This document shows positions 16,192 through 24,900 of a stretch of 37,840 nt of DNA, piece after piece; position 1 is the first letter of the stretch; every line of letters starts with the position of its first letter. Both the position numbers and the translations under genes were made by a program. The notes beneath the pieces are model-generated. The model was not told the DNA's origin. It did no database searches and saw only the letters and a list, made by a program, of their open reading frames with translations. The DNA comes from Streptomyces griseorubiginosus (GTDB lineage: Bacteria; Actinomycetota; Actinomycetes; Streptomycetales; Streptomycetaceae): the NCBI RefSeq assembly GCF_017614965.1, contig NZ_WVUG01000050.1, forward strand, positions 1 to 37,840, written 5' to 3'.

Positions 16192-16881
16192 ATGTCTGAT
16201 GCTGCGCAGCCCACCGCTGCCGAGGTACGCGCCGCCGCCGAGGCGGTCAAGACCGCGCTCGACCGTCACCTGGCGGCGGTCGAACGCAGGTCGGGTGAGG
16301 ACGACCCGGCTGTCTACGAGGCGTTCAACCAGCTGGCGGCGGCCGCCGAGGCGTACGACGAGCTGCTCTACGACCGTTACGACGAGGTGACCCCCTTCGA
16401 GATCCCCGGCGGAGACGACTCCCTGCCGCCGTACACGGGGCCGGAGGAGCCGAACGCGCTGAGCGTGCTGATCCGTCGCGACTACACCGTGGTGGAGCCG
16501 CAGCGGCTGCTGGCCCAGGCGCAACGGGTGGAGGCGGCGGACGAGGACAGTACGCAGGTCTCCGGCACGGTGCCGGGGGCGCTGGGGGTGCTCTTCGGTG
16601 AGTTCGAGCCGGACGAGATCGCCTCGCGGCACAAGGAGTTCGGGCTGGAGGAGGGCGACTCCACGCTGTGGGTGACGGCCGCGGAGGATCCCGCGGAGGC
16701 GGGGGAGTGGCTGGAGGCGCCGTTCGAGGGCGCCGATCCGCAGAGCGTGATCTGCCGGTTCGACGTCAGCGCGGTGTTCGACGACGAGATCGACGACGAT
16801 CTCGAGGAGGACCTGGAGAGCGAGCTGGACGGCGAGCTCGACGGGGACGAGGATCTGGAGCCGCTGGACATCGATCGCTGA
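16192..16881 (+). CDS. Acidic conserved hypothetical protein
   Basis: 229 aa. The ATG at 16192 is preferred over an in-frame ATG at 16081, because the upstream codons overlap the divergent gene and a leaderless -10 sits just before 16192. Residues 1-65 are helical (VRAAAEAVKTALDRHLAAV, LAAAAEAYDEL). The middle has PFEIPGGDDSLPPYTGPEE followed by LSVLIRRDYTVVE. The last 35 residues are extremely acidic (DDEIDDDLEEDLESELDGEL). No enzymatic motif, signal or membrane segment. The protein is of a kind seen in Streptomyces genomes as a hypothetical; the acidic tail may bind a basic partner. It is followed by a strong stem-loop shared with the convergent helicase-like gene. Confidence 0.88.
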   Translation: MSDAAQPTAAEVRAAAEAVKTALDRHLAAVERRSGEDDPAVYEAFNQLAAAAEAYDELLYDRYDEVTPFEIPGGDDSLPPYTGPEEPNALSVLIRRDYTVVEPQRLLAQAQRVEAADEDSTQVSGTVPGALGVLFGEFEPDEIASRHKEFGLEEGDSTLWVTAAEDPAEAGEWLEAPFEGADPQSVICRFDVSAVFDDEIDDDLEEDLESELDGELDGDEDLEPLDIDR

Positions 16882-16891
16882 GGCTCCCCGC

Positions 16892-16931
16892 GACGGCGGC
16901 GGTCACGGATGATGCCGTGACCGCCGCCGTC
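16892..16931. terminator. Bidirectional 17-bp stem-loop terminator
   Basis: GACGGCGGCGGTCACGG (16892-16908) pairs perfectly with 16915-16931 around a 6-nt loop, 10 bases after the stop of the acidic protein gene and 75 bases from the stop of the convergent helicase-like gene. Confidence 0.8.
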
Positions 16932-17005
16932 GTATGCGCGCGGGCCTCGTCCGTGCGCGGGCGTCGTGTGCGCGCGGGCGTTTCTGCGCGGGCAGGTGTG
17001 ACCGG

Positions 17006-19306
17006 TCAGCCGGACGTCGGCAGTTGGGTCGCCAGGAGGACGGGCAGGCGAGTCGTCCGCGGTTTGGGCGGGATCTCGGACACCGCCCTGGCCAGTGCCT
17101 GTTCCGCGCCGTGGACCACGGAGAGATGGCGGTCCGCCCGGCCGAACGCCGTGTAGACCCACGGTCGGTTCAGGGCTTGGGTCGCGTCCCCGGGGAGGAC
17201 CACGACCACCGCCGGCCAGCGCGTGCCCACCGCCTGGTGCGCGGTGAGCGCCCAGCCATGGCGCACGGACTGCTCCACCCGCTCCTTCGGTACGACGACG
17301 GGGGTGCCCGCGCAGGACAGGTGCAGGCCGTCCGCGTCGGCCTTGACGACCCGGCCCGGCAGGGTGCGTCCGGGGGTGGGGGAATAGGCGACGCGGTCGC
17401 CCGGGTCGAAGCCGCCGAACCGGCCGGGGCCGGGGTTGAGGCGTTCCTTGAGCGCGGCGTTGAGGGCGCGGGTGCCGGCCGCGCCACCGTGGCCCGGCGT
17501 GATCACCTGGGTCTGCTCGGCCGGGACGCCGATCGCGCGCGGCACCGAGTCGGCGACCAGCTGGACGGTGCGGTGCACGGCCTCGCCGGCGTCCCGCACC
17601 GGCACGATCACGACCTCCTTGCCGGGCGCCTCGACCTGGTTGAGCTCCCCGACGCCGATGCCGGAGACCAGCTCGCCGAGGGGGCCCGGGTCCGGGGTCC
17701 GTGAGGCGACCTGCGGGCAGACCCGCGCGGCCAGCAGATCCGCGAACACCCTCCCGGGCCCGGCCGACCACAGCACCGACGGATCCCCGGACAGCACCAG
17801 CCGCGCACCGTCCGGCAGCGACTCGACGAGCAGGGCGGCGGTCTCCACGTCCAGCTGAGGCGCGTCGAGCACCAGGAGGAGGTCCAGGTCGAGCGCGCCG
17901 TCGGCATCCCGGCCGGGGCCTTCGGTCCCGGAGAAGAGGCCGGCGACGGTCGCGACCGGTGCGGCCTGCGGGGTGCCGGCGGCCGAAGCGGCGCCGCCGG
18001 GGGCCGACGCGTCGGGACCTTCCGCGGCGCCGCCCGCCACCGGACTGTCCGCGGCAGGCCCGCCCGCCGCACCGCACAACCGGACGAAGCGGTCGCGGCC
18101 GGTCGGTGTGTGGGCCGCCGCCCAGGCGCGCAGCCCGAGCGCGGTGGCCGTGCGCAGCAGCGCCGCCGGTTCGGCGAGGGACGCCTCGCCGCCGGTGTGC
18201 AGGACCAGGCCGTGGGCGGCGACGGCGCGGATCAGCTCGGCCGTGGAGCCCTTCGCCGAGGCCGCCGCGCCCTCCCACTCCTCGGCCGAACCGTCCTCCT
18301 TCGGCACGGAGTTGACCAGTCGGGCCAGACCGTCCGCGAGGCTCTCCTCGGCGAGGGCCAGGCGCTCCAGGCCGACGAGGACACGGACCGGCCGTTCCTC
18401 GCCCTCCTCGTCGTCCGCCGGTTCCGGCGCGCGCGGGTCCAGGGCGTCCTGGAAGACCAGCGCCTCGCCCTCCGCGACGGCGCTCTGCACGGCGGCGTCG
18501 GCGTCCGGCACGCTGCGCTGGGCCAGCGCTGCGGTGAGCGCGGGCATCTCCAGCGCCGTGTGTCCGGCGAGGGCCGCCTGCTCCAGCAGCCACCCCGTCA
18601 GCGCCCGGCCCCGCCGCTCGTCGTCCGGGCCGGCGTCCGCGCCCAGCAGCGCCCGCGCGAAACCGTCGGCCTGCTCCGGCCGTACACCGCCGACCCGCAG
18701 GAGCAGCCAGGGGTCCGCCCGCAGCCGCTCGTCCGCTGCCTCGCCGAGGGCGGCGGCGACCTGCGCCGCGAGCGCCTCGGGAGCGCCACCGGCGGTCAGC
18801 ACGCCCCGTACCGCCTCGACGTTCTCCGCCGCGGGGGCCGAGGGCGCGGCGGCCTCCGGCGTCGGCTGCGGGCGCCGTACCGGTTCCGGCGCGGGCCTGC
18901 GCGGGGCGGGGGTGGGCTCGGTGAAGGCGGTGGCCACGGGCTTGGCGCCGCTCTCCACGGCCCGCACGGCGGCCAGCAGATCGGCGGCCTTGCCGCTCAG
19001 CTTGGCCCCGCTCTCGATGGGCCCCTTCTTCTCCGCCTTCCGCCGCTCGATCCGCTCCCGCTCGATCTCCTGAGCCGCCAACTCGGCCTCGGCCTCGGAC
19101 AACCGGGCGCCGCTCTCCCCAGCGGCCTCCTCGGCGGTGCCGTCGGCCGCCGCCCCGGTCTCGCCCGGCTCCGCGGAGGCCCCGGGCGTGCTGTCCGCCG
19201 GTGTCTCGGGCGTGCCGTCCGCCGGTGTCTCGGGCGTGCCGTCCTCCCGTGTGCCGCCCGGTGTCCCCGGCTCGTTCTCCTCCGTGGTCTCGGGCTCCGT
19301 GCTCAC
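17006..19306 (-). CDS. RecD2-like helix-hairpin-helix protein with degenerate helicase motifs
   Basis: 766 aa from the GTG that overlaps the aldo/keto reductase stop (GTGA). Residues 1-70 are an acidic Pro/Thr/Glu-rich tail with a duplicated GTPETPAD unit. Residues about 160-290 look like the HhH region of RecD2 (LLLRVGGVRPEQADGFARAL). The Walker A region aligns at 371-380 as TGGEASLAEP where active enzymes have TGGPGTGKTT, so the catalytic Lys and Thr are gone. Walker B is LLLVLDAPQLD (476-486) without the usual DE. Motif III is LVLSGDPSVLWSAGPG (503-518). Later motifs resemble RecD2: VITPGHGGAAGTRALNAAL (601-619), WALTAHQAVG (685-694; HKSQG in active forms) and YTAFGRADRHLSVVHG (718-733). 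The RecD fold is therefore kept but ATP hydrolysis is unlikely. A structural or DNA-binding role is inferred. Confidence 0.92.
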   Translation of the reverse strand: MSTEPETTEENEPGTPGGTREDGTPETPADGTPETPADSTPGASAEPGETGAAADGTAEEAAGESGARLSEAEAELAAQEIERERIERRKAEKKGPIESGAKLSGKAADLLAAVRAVESGAKPVATAFTEPTPAPRRPAPEPVRRPQPTPEAAAPSAPAAENVEAVRGVLTAGGAPEALAAQVAAALGEAADERLRADPWLLLRVGGVRPEQADGFARALLGADAGPDDERRGRALTGWLLEQAALAGHTALEMPALTAALAQRSVPDADAAVQSAVAEGEALVFQDALDPRAPEPADDEEGEERPVRVLVGLERLALAEESLADGLARLVNSVPKEDGSAEEWEGAAASAKGSTAELIRAVAAHGLVLHTGGEASLAEPAALLRTATALGLRAWAAAHTPTGRDRFVRLCGAAGGPAADSPVAGGAAEGPDASAPGGAASAAGTPQAAPVATVAGLFSGTEGPGRDADGALDLDLLLVLDAPQLDVETAALLVESLPDGARLVLSGDPSVLWSAGPGRVFADLLAARVCPQVASRTPDPGPLGELVSGIGVGELNQVEAPGKEVVIVPVRDAGEAVHRTVQLVADSVPRAIGVPAEQTQVITPGHGGAAGTRALNAALKERLNPGPGRFGGFDPGDRVAYSPTPGRTLPGRVVKADADGLHLSCAGTPVVVPKERVEQSVRHGWALTAHQAVGTRWPAVVVVLPGDATQALNRPWVYTAFGRADRHLSVVHGAEQALARAVSEIPPKPRTTRLPVLLATQLPTSG
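19193..19240 (-). repeat. Exact 24-bp tandem duplication in the helicase-like gene
   Basis: Positions 19193-19216 and 19217-19240 are identical on the plus strand; in the protein they encode the repeated eight-residue GTPETPAD-type unit near residues 23-38. A third, degenerate copy precedes them. Copy number may vary between strains. Confidence 0.85.
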
Positions 19307-20289
19307 AGCGTGCTCCAGTCGTGATCGGGATAGCGGTGCACGGGTGCCGACACATCGTCGAGCGCCCGGCAGATCTCGTCAGGAAGACTAAGGGCCTCCA
19401 CTGACAATGCCGCCGTGAGCTGCTGCGCGTTGCGCGGACCGATGACGGGCGCGGTCACTCCCGGCCGGTCGCGGATCCAGGCGAGGGCGACCTGGAGGGG
19501 CGTCACGGCGAGCCCGTCCGCCGCCGTCTGGACGGCGTCCACGATCCGGCTCGCCGTGTCGTCGAGGTACGGCGCGACGAAGGGGGCCAGGTGCTCGGAG
19601 GCGCCGCGGGAGTCGGCGGGGGTGGCGTCGCCCCGGTACTTGCCCGTCAGCACCCCCCGGCCCAGCGGGGAGGACGGAAGCAGACCGATGCCCAGGTCCA
19701 GCGCGGCCGGCAGGACCTCGCGCTCCACGCCCCGCTGCAGCAGCGAGTACTCCATCTGCGTGCTCGCCAGCCGCGTCCGCCCGCCCGGCACCGCCAGCTG
19801 CCACGTCGCCGCCTTGGCCAGCTGCCAGCCGCAGAAGTTGGACACCCCGGCATAGCGGGCGCGCCCGCTGCTCACCGCCAGGTCGAGGGCCTGCAGGGTC
19901 TCGTCGAGCGGGGTGTAGGGGTCGAAGGCGTGGACGTGCCACACGTCGACGTAGTCCGTGCCGAGGCGGGCCAGTGAGGCGTCGAGGGCCGAGAGCAGAT
20001 GGCCGCGGGAGCCGTCGACGCGGCGGTCCGGGTCCGGCACGCTGCCCGCCTTGGTGGAGATCACCAGGTCCCGGCGCGGGACCAGCCCTTCTATCAGGCG
20101 TCCGAGCAGGTACTCGGCCTCTCCGTCGCCGTACACGTCCGCCGTGTCGACGAGACTGCCGCCCGCCTCCCAGAAGGTCTTCAAGAGGTCCGCGGCGTCG
20201 TGCTCGTCGGTGTCCCTGCCCCAGGTGAGCGTGCCGAGTCCGATGCGGGACACGCGAAGGCCGGTACGGCCGAGATGCCTCTGCTCCAT
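19303..20289 (-). CDS. Aldo/keto reductase
   Basis: 328 aa from the ATG at 20289 (MEQRHLGRTGLRVSRIGLG, the usual family start); an ATG at 20301 would add four residues. No clear Shine-Dalgarno precedes either. The AKR catalytic tetrad is visible: D48 (LVDTAD), Y53 (VYGDGEAE), K80 (ISTKAGS) and H120 (DVWHVH). GVSNFCGWQL and the C-terminal IGPRNAQQL segment (NADPH binding) also fit. The family reduces aldehydes and ketones with NADPH through a TIM barrel; the substrate cannot be told. The stop overlaps the GTG of the helicase-like gene, so the two are co-translated. It diverges from the LLM oxidoreductase at 20462. Confidence 0.94.
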   Translation of the reverse strand: MEQRHLGRTGLRVSRIGLGTLTWGRDTDEHDAADLLKTFWEAGGSLVDTADVYGDGEAEYLLGRLIEGLVPRRDLVISTKAGSVPDPDRRVDGSRGHLLSALDASLARLGTDYVDVWHVHAFDPYTPLDETLQALDLAVSSGRARYAGVSNFCGWQLAKAATWQLAVPGGRTRLASTQMEYSLLQRGVEREVLPAALDLGIGLLPSSPLGRGVLTGKYRGDATPADSRGASEHLAPFVAPYLDDTASRIVDAVQTAADGLAVTPLQVALAWIRDRPGVTAPVIGPRNAQQLTAALSVEALSLPDEICRALDDVSAPVHRYPDHDWSTL

Positions 20290-20461
20290 GAACGCCGACA
20301 TTACTGGCCTGAACTGGCCGTGTGGGGGCCTGTGGACGACCAGTTTCCCAGGTCCGGCACCCCGCGTCGCCGCCACTGTGCGGGACGTGACACCCCATGC
20401 CCGCGCAAGCCGCGCTACTGTCAGCTCCACAGGGACGTTACTGATCGGTAAGGGGATCGGC

Positions 20462-21517
20462 ATGCAGCTCGGGCTCAACCTCGGCTACTGGGGTGCCGGA
20501 ATGGACGCGGACAACCTCGCGGTGGCCCAGGAGGCCGACCGCCTCGGGTACGCCGTCTGCTGGGCCGCCGAGGCCTACGGCTCCGACGCGGCCACGGTGC
20601 TCACCTGGGTCGCCGCCCATACCGAGCGCATCGACGTCGGCTCGGCCATCTTCCAGATCCCGGCCCGGCAGCCGGCGATGACCGCGATGACCGCGGCCAC
20701 CCTGGACTCCCTCTCCGGCGGCCGCTTCCGCCTCGGTCTCGGCGTCTCCGGGCCCCAGGTCTCCGAGGGCTGGTACGGCGTCAAGTTCGACAAGCCGCTG
20801 GCCCGCACGCGTGAGTACGTCGAGATCGTGCGCAAGGCCATGAGCCGTGAGCGGCTGACGTACGAGGGCGAGCACTGGACCCTGCCGCTGCCCGGCGGCC
20901 CGGGCAAGCCGATCAAGCTGACCGTGCACCCCGAGCGCGAGTACATCCCGCTGTACATCGCCGCGATCGGCCCCAAGAACCTCGAGCAGACCGGCGAGAT
21001 CGCCGACGGCGCCCTGCTGATCTTCCCCTCCGCCCAGCACCTGGAGGAGACGACCATCCAGTACCTGCGCGCCGGGCGCGAGAAGGCCGGCAAGACCATG
21101 GACGGGTTCGACGTCCACCCGACCCTGCCGCTCGCCCTCGGCGAGGACAAGGACGTGGCCACGCTCGCCGACGCCTTCCGCCCCTACACCGCGCTGTACG
21201 TCGGCGGCATGGGCAGCGCCAAGCAGAACTTCTACAACCAGCTCGCCCAGCGCATGGGCTTCGAGGCGGCCGCCGCCGAGATCCAGGAGAAGTACCTGGC
21301 CGGCGACAAGCAGGGCGCCGCGGCCGCGGTCCCGCACGAGCTGATCGACAGGACGACGCTGCTGGGCTCCGTCGACCGCATCGCCGACCGCATGAAGGAG
21401 TACGCGGCCGCCGGGGTCACCACCCTCTCCCTCAACCCCGCCGGCTTCACCCTCGACGAGCGCATCGCCTCACTGCGCGCCGGCACCGAGGCGCTGGAGC
21501 GCGCCGGGCTGGCCTGA
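20462..21517 (+). CDS. LLM-class, probably F420-dependent oxidoreductase
   Basis: 351 aa; ATG preceded by GGTAAGGGGATCGGC. The start MQLGLNLGYWGAGMD and the segments EADRLGYAVCWAAEAYGSD, VGSAIFQIPARQPAMTAMTAATLDSLSGGRF and LGLGVSGPQVSEGWYG are typical of luciferase-like monooxygenase barrels of the F420-dependent branch. In actinobacteria this branch uses coenzyme F420 rather than FMN, but the cofactor is inferred from family membership. The C-terminus (TLLGSVDRIADRMKEYAAAGVTTLSL) is the usual end of the domain. Cytoplasmic; substrate unknown. The 172-bp gap to the divergent aldo/keto reductase probably holds both promoters. A strong stem-loop follows. Confidence 0.94.
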   Translation: MQLGLNLGYWGAGMDADNLAVAQEADRLGYAVCWAAEAYGSDAATVLTWVAAHTERIDVGSAIFQIPARQPAMTAMTAATLDSLSGGRFRLGLGVSGPQVSEGWYGVKFDKPLARTREYVEIVRKAMSRERLTYEGEHWTLPLPGGPGKPIKLTVHPEREYIPLYIAAIGPKNLEQTGEIADGALLIFPSAQHLEETTIQYLRAGREKAGKTMDGFDVHPTLPLALGEDKDVATLADAFRPYTALYVGGMGSAKQNFYNQLAQRMGFEAAAAEIQEKYLAGDKQGAAAAVPHELIDRTTLLGSVDRIADRMKEYAAAGVTTLSLNPAGFTLDERIASLRAGTEALERAGLA

Positions 21518-21524
21518 TGTCTCC

Positions 21525-21567
21525 ACGGCCGTGGTGGGGGCTCGGGGGTCTTCCCCGCCACGGCCGT
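21525..21567 (+). terminator. Stem-loop terminator after the LLM oxidoreductase gene
   Basis: Arms 21525-21539 (ACGGCCGTGGTGGGG) and 21553-21567 pair over 15 positions, 14 Watson-Crick and one G-U, around a 13-nt loop, beginning 8 bases after the stop codon. Confidence 0.8.
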
Positions 21568-21692
21568 CACGGGGAACAACGCGCCGTCGCGCACGCGGTT
21601 ACGCCCCGGACGTGACCCTGTCGCTCCTTCTTTTGGCGGAGTTGTCCCCCATAGCTGTTGCGATGCCCCTGTTGGGCTATTTGACTCGTTCT

Positions 21693-22478
21693 ATGCTTTC
21701 GGCCAAGAGTCTGTTCCAGGAGATCCTCGACGACGACGCGTCCTTCGCGCTGTTCTGCTCCATCGCGGCCAGCGGGGAGTCCCAGGGCGGCTGGGAGAAC
21801 GGCCGGATCGCGGCCCTCGTGCCGGAGAGCGAACGCGATCTCGCCCCGAAGATCGCCCGGCACGGCGCCGACGAGGACAAGCACGGGCGCATCTTCAAAG
21901 CCCTGATGAGGAAGCGCGGGCTCGAACCGGTCCCGGTGCCGCCCGAGACCGACTACACGATGCTCCTGGAGCGCCACGGCATCGGTCTCGCCCACGACAA
22001 GCTCAAGGCCGACGAGACCCTCACGGTGCACGACCTCGTCACCTACCTCTCCCACAGCCGGGTCACCGAGCAGCGCGCCTCCGAGCAGATGGAGCTGCTG
22101 CGCCGGTGCTTCGCCGACCACCCCGACATCGGCCGCGCCGTCAGGATGATCTCCAGCGACGAGGACAACCATCTCGCCTACTGCCACGAGGAGTTGCTGC
22201 GCCTCGCGCGCGCCGGTCACGGCCGCGCCATCCAGCGCACCCTGCGGGAGTGCGCCCTCGCCGAGATCCGCGTCTACCGGGACGTCAGCCTCGCCGTCAT
22301 GGACCACATGGGACGCCTGCTCGGCTGGCCGCGGGCCAAGTCGGCGCTGCTCGCGGCCGGCATCCACGCCGTCTACGCCTACGAGCGGTTCGCGGGCTGG
22401 CGGCGCATGGTGAGCCTGCGGATGCCCGAGCGCCGCGACGCCCTCGGCGGACCGGCCACCGCCGCCGAGTTCGCCTGA
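21693..22478 (+). CDS. Ferritin-like di-iron protein
   Basis: 261 aa from the ATG at 21693 (MLSAKSLFQEIL). An in-frame ATG at 21663 adds ten residues, and neither has a clear ribosome site. The protein is a helical bundle with two ExxH metal motifs: HGADEDKHGRIF (about residues 58-69) and SSDEDNHLAYCHEEL (about 160-174), plus additional glutamates in GESQGGWENGRI and TEQRASEQMELL. This fits a ferritin/rubrerythrin-type di-iron site. Function unknown: iron handling, peroxide reduction or an oxygenase reaction are all possible. The end of the gene is one base from the convergent corA, with no terminator between them. Confidence 0.85.
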   Translation: MLSAKSLFQEILDDDASFALFCSIAASGESQGGWENGRIAALVPESERDLAPKIARHGADEDKHGRIFKALMRKRGLEPVPVPPETDYTMLLERHGIGLAHDKLKADETLTVHDLVTYLSHSRVTEQRASEQMELLRRCFADHPDIGRAVRMISSDEDNHLAYCHEELLRLARAGHGRAIQRTLRECALAEIRVYRDVSLAVMDHMGRLLGWPRAKSALLAAGIHAVYAYERFAGWRRMVSLRMPERRDALGGPATAAEFA

Positions 22479-22479
22479 G

Positions 22480-23475
22480 CTACAGCCAGCCCCGCTTCTT
22501 GAACGTCCGGTACAGCAGCCACTCCAGCGCGGCCATGACCAGGATCACCGCCGGGTACGACCACACCCAGTGCAGCTCGGGCATGTGGTCGAAGTTCATG
22601 CCGTAGACGCCCGCGATCATCGTGGGGACCGCGGCCATGGCCGCCCACGCGGAGATCTTCCGCATGTCGTCGTTCTGCCGGACGCTGATCTGGGCCAGAT
22701 GCGCCGACAGCACGTCCGAGACCAGCCGGTCCAGGCCCTCCACCGTCTCGTTCACGCGCGCGAGATGGTCACCGACGTCACGGAAGAACGGCCGCGCCTT
22801 CTCGTTGACGAAGGGCACCGTGGCGCCGAACTGCCCGGTCCCCGCCAGCCGGTTGACCGGCAGCGCCAGCGGGCCCGTCGCCCGGCGGAACTCCAGCACC
22901 TGCCGCTTGAAGGTGTAGATCCGCGACGCGGTGTTGTGCGAGCCGCCGACGTCCGGGGTGAAGACCGCCGCCTCCAGCTCCTCCAGGTCGGTCTGCAGTT
23001 CGGTCCCCACCTCCAGGTAGTGGTCGACGACGGCGTCGCAGACGGCGTACAGCACCGCGGTCGGCCCCTTCCCGAGCAGTTCGGGCTCGTTCTCCAGCCG
23101 CTTGCGCACCGCCTTCAGTGGGGCACCCTCGCCGTGGCGGACGGTGACCACGAAGGAGTCACCGAGGAAGATCATGACCTCGCCGGTGGAGACCTGGTCG
23201 CTGTCCGGCTCGTACACGACCGGCTTGAGGACGAGGAAGAGCGAGTCGTCGTACACCTCCAGCTTGGGCCGCTGATGGGCGTTCAGGGCGTCCTCCACGG
23301 CCAGCGGATGCAGCCCGAACTCCTGGGTGACCAGGTCGAACTCGTCCTCGGACGGCTCGTGCAGCCCGATCCAGACGAACCCGCCGGCCGCCCGGGCGTC
23401 CGCCAGCGCGTCGGAGAGGTCCTCCGGGCCCTCCGTCCGCTGTCCGTGGGTGTAGATGGCGCAGTCGACGATCAC
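22480..23475 (-). CDS. corA: CorA-family magnesium/cobalt channel
   Basis: 331 aa from a GTG (MIVDCAIYTHG) with GGGAGAA about 11 bases upstream. The N-terminal soluble alpha/beta domain and long helical stalk (about 140-270) are followed by two membrane segments, about 273-292 and 305-324. The signature YGMNF is at 291-295, in the extracellular loop that selects Mg2+ (GMN), and the basic end TFKKRGWL is cytoplasmic. CorA forms pentamers that import Mg2+, or Co2+ and Ni2+, gated by cytoplasmic Mg2+. It diverges from the histidine phosphatase gene with a 62-bp gap. Family assignment is secure; the exact ion is inferred. Confidence 0.96.
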   Translation of the reverse strand: MIVDCAIYTHGQRTEGPEDLSDALADARAAGGFVWIGLHEPSEDEFDLVTQEFGLHPLAVEDALNAHQRPKLEVYDDSLFLVLKPVVYEPDSDQVSTGEVMIFLGDSFVVTVRHGEGAPLKAVRKRLENEPELLGKGPTAVLYAVCDAVVDHYLEVGTELQTDLEELEAAVFTPDVGGSHNTASRIYTFKRQVLEFRRATGPLALPVNRLAGTGQFGATVPFVNEKARPFFRDVGDHLARVNETVEGLDRLVSDVLSAHLAQISVRQNDDMRKISAWAAMAAVPTMIAGVYGMNFDHMPELHWVWSYPAVILVMAALEWLLYRTFKKRGWL

Positions 23476-23524
23476 GGAGCGTGTTCTCCCGTCCTCGTAC
23501 GCCCGCCACGTGCGGGCGTATGCC

Positions 23525-23537
23525 TACCCTGGGCCGC
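23525..23537 (+). promoter_or_regulatory. Candidate leaderless promoter of the histidine phosphatase gene
   Basis: TACCCT at 23525-23530 lies exactly 7 bases before the ATG at 23538, and no ribosome site is present. Transcription would begin at the start codon. Confidence 0.45.
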
Positions 23538-24224
23538 ATGCCCACGCTTCTCCTGGTCCGGCACGGACGATCCACCGCCAACACCGAGGGGGTGCTCGCC
23601 GGCTGGACGCCCGGTGTCGCCCTCGACGAGCGCGGCGCGGCGCAGGCCGCCGCGCTGCCCGGCCGGCTCGCCGCCCTGCCGATCTCCGAGGTCGTCACCA
23701 GCCCGCTGCAGCGCTGCCAGGAGACGATCCGGCCGCTGCTCGAGGCCCGGCCCGGACTCACCGTTCACACCGACGAGCGGATCGGGGAGTGCCACTACGG
23801 CGACTGGTCCGGCCGCAAGCTCGCCGAGCTCAAGGACGAGCCGCTGATGGAGGTGGTGCAGGCGCACCCCAGCGCCGCCGCGTTCCCCGGCGGCGAGTCG
23901 ATGCGCGCGATGCAGACCCGCGCCGCCGAGGCCGTACGCGAGTGGAACGCGCGCGTGGAGCGCGACCACGGCGCCGGCGCCGTCTATGTCATGTGCTCGC
24001 ACGGCGACATCATCAAGTCGCTCGTTGCGGACGCACTCGGACTTCATCTCGACCTCTTCCAGCGGATCTCCGTAGAACCGTGTTCCATCACCGCGATCCG
24101 TTACACCCGCCTCAGGCCCTTCCTCGTGCGGCTCGGTGACACCGGAGACCTCGCGTCGCTGGCGCCGCCCGAGGAGCCCCCGGCCGACGACGCCCCGGTG
24201 GGGGGCGGTGCGGGCGCACCGTGA
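23538..24224 (+). CDS. Histidine phosphatase / phosphomutase homologue, MSMEG_4193 type
   Basis: 228 aa. The ATG at 23538 gives the canonical start MPTLLLVRHGRSTAN with the phosphorylated H9 in RHG. R59 (SPLQRC), E84 (GECHYGDW) and H155 (CSHGDIIK) complete the histidine phosphatase pocket. The last 30 residues are a Pro/Ala/Gly-rich tail. It belongs to the phosphoglycerate-mutase-like family that in actinobacteria sits beside DUF3090, the SCO1664-type kinase-like gene and mshC, as here. Substrate unknown; a link to mycothiol or inositol metabolism is an inference from neighbourhood. An in-frame ATG at 23481 is rejected because it lies upstream of the -10 and the first 19 residues would precede the conserved fold. 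Confidence 0.93.
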   Translation: MPTLLLVRHGRSTANTEGVLAGWTPGVALDERGAAQAAALPGRLAALPISEVVTSPLQRCQETIRPLLEARPGLTVHTDERIGECHYGDWSGRKLAELKDEPLMEVVQAHPSAAAFPGGESMRAMQTRAAEAVREWNARVERDHGAGAVYVMCSHGDIIKSLVADALGLHLDLFQRISVEPCSITAIRYTRLRPFLVRLGDTGDLASLAPPEEPPADDAPVGGGAGAP

Positions 24225-24309
24225 TCGTCGGGCGCAGTAGGGTGAAGCGGTTCACGCAGTCGCGCTCACACAGACGCCCCCGTACACACCGATCCCATGG
24301 AGACAGGAC

Positions 24310-24900
24310 GTGTCCCGTCAGGTGTTCCTCTATGACCCGCCGGACCGCTTCGTGGCGGGCACGGTCGGGCTGCCCGGACGCCGTACGTTCTTCCTCCAGG
24401 CCACCGCAGGCTCCCGGGTGACCAGCGTGGCCCTGGAGAAGACCCAGGTCGCCGCCCTCGCCGAGCGCATGGACGAACTGCTCGACGAGGTCGTACGGCG
24501 CAGTGGCGGCAACGCGGCCGTCCCGGCCGTCGCACCCACCGAGATCTCCGACACCGAACCGCTGGACACCCCCGTCGAGGAGGAGTTCCGGGTCGGCACC
24601 ATGGCCCTCGCCTGGGACGGCGAGGAACAGCGCATGATCGTCGAGGCGCAGGCCCTCGTCGAACTCGACGCGGACTCCGAGGAGGATCTCGCCGAGGCGG
24701 AGGAGCGCCTGCTGCAGGACGAGGAGAACGGGCCCCCGATGCTGCGGGTCCGGCTGACCGGCGCGCAGGCCAGAGCCTTCGCCAAGCGCGCCCTGGACGT
24801 CGTCAACGCCGGGCGGCCGCCGTGCCCGCTGTGCAGCCTCCCGCTGGACCCGGAAGGACACGTATGTCCGCGCCAGAACGGATACCGCCGCGGAGCGTGA
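24310..24900 (+). CDS. DUF3090 family protein with C-terminal zinc-finger-like motif
   Basis: 196 aa from a GTG with GGAGACAGGAC just upstream. The start VSRQVFLYDPPDRFVAGTVG and LPGRRTFFLQA are characteristic of the DUF3090 (TIGR03847) family. The middle has the acidic stretch EEDLAEAEERLLQDEENGP and LRVRLTGAQARAFAKRALDVVNAGRPPC. The end carries C172, C175, H184 and C186 (CPLC...GHVC), which could bind zinc. Function unknown. The next gene starts inside this one (37-bp overlap), so the two are co-translated. Confidence 0.94.
   Translation: MSRQVFLYDPPDRFVAGTVGLPGRRTFFLQATAGSRVTSVALEKTQVAALAERMDELLDEVVRRSGGNAAVPAVAPTEISDTEPLDTPVEEEFRVGTMALAWDGEEQRMIVEAQALVELDADSEEDLAEAEERLLQDEENGPPMLRVRLTGAQARAFAKRALDVVNAGRPPCPLCSLPLDPEGHVCPRQNGYRRGA

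Noticed and set aside
16930..17000. Several copies of TGCGCG(CG)GGC-like sequence
   Set aside because: Irregular spacing and simple GC-rich composition; it looks like low-complexity intergenic sequence rather than an array.
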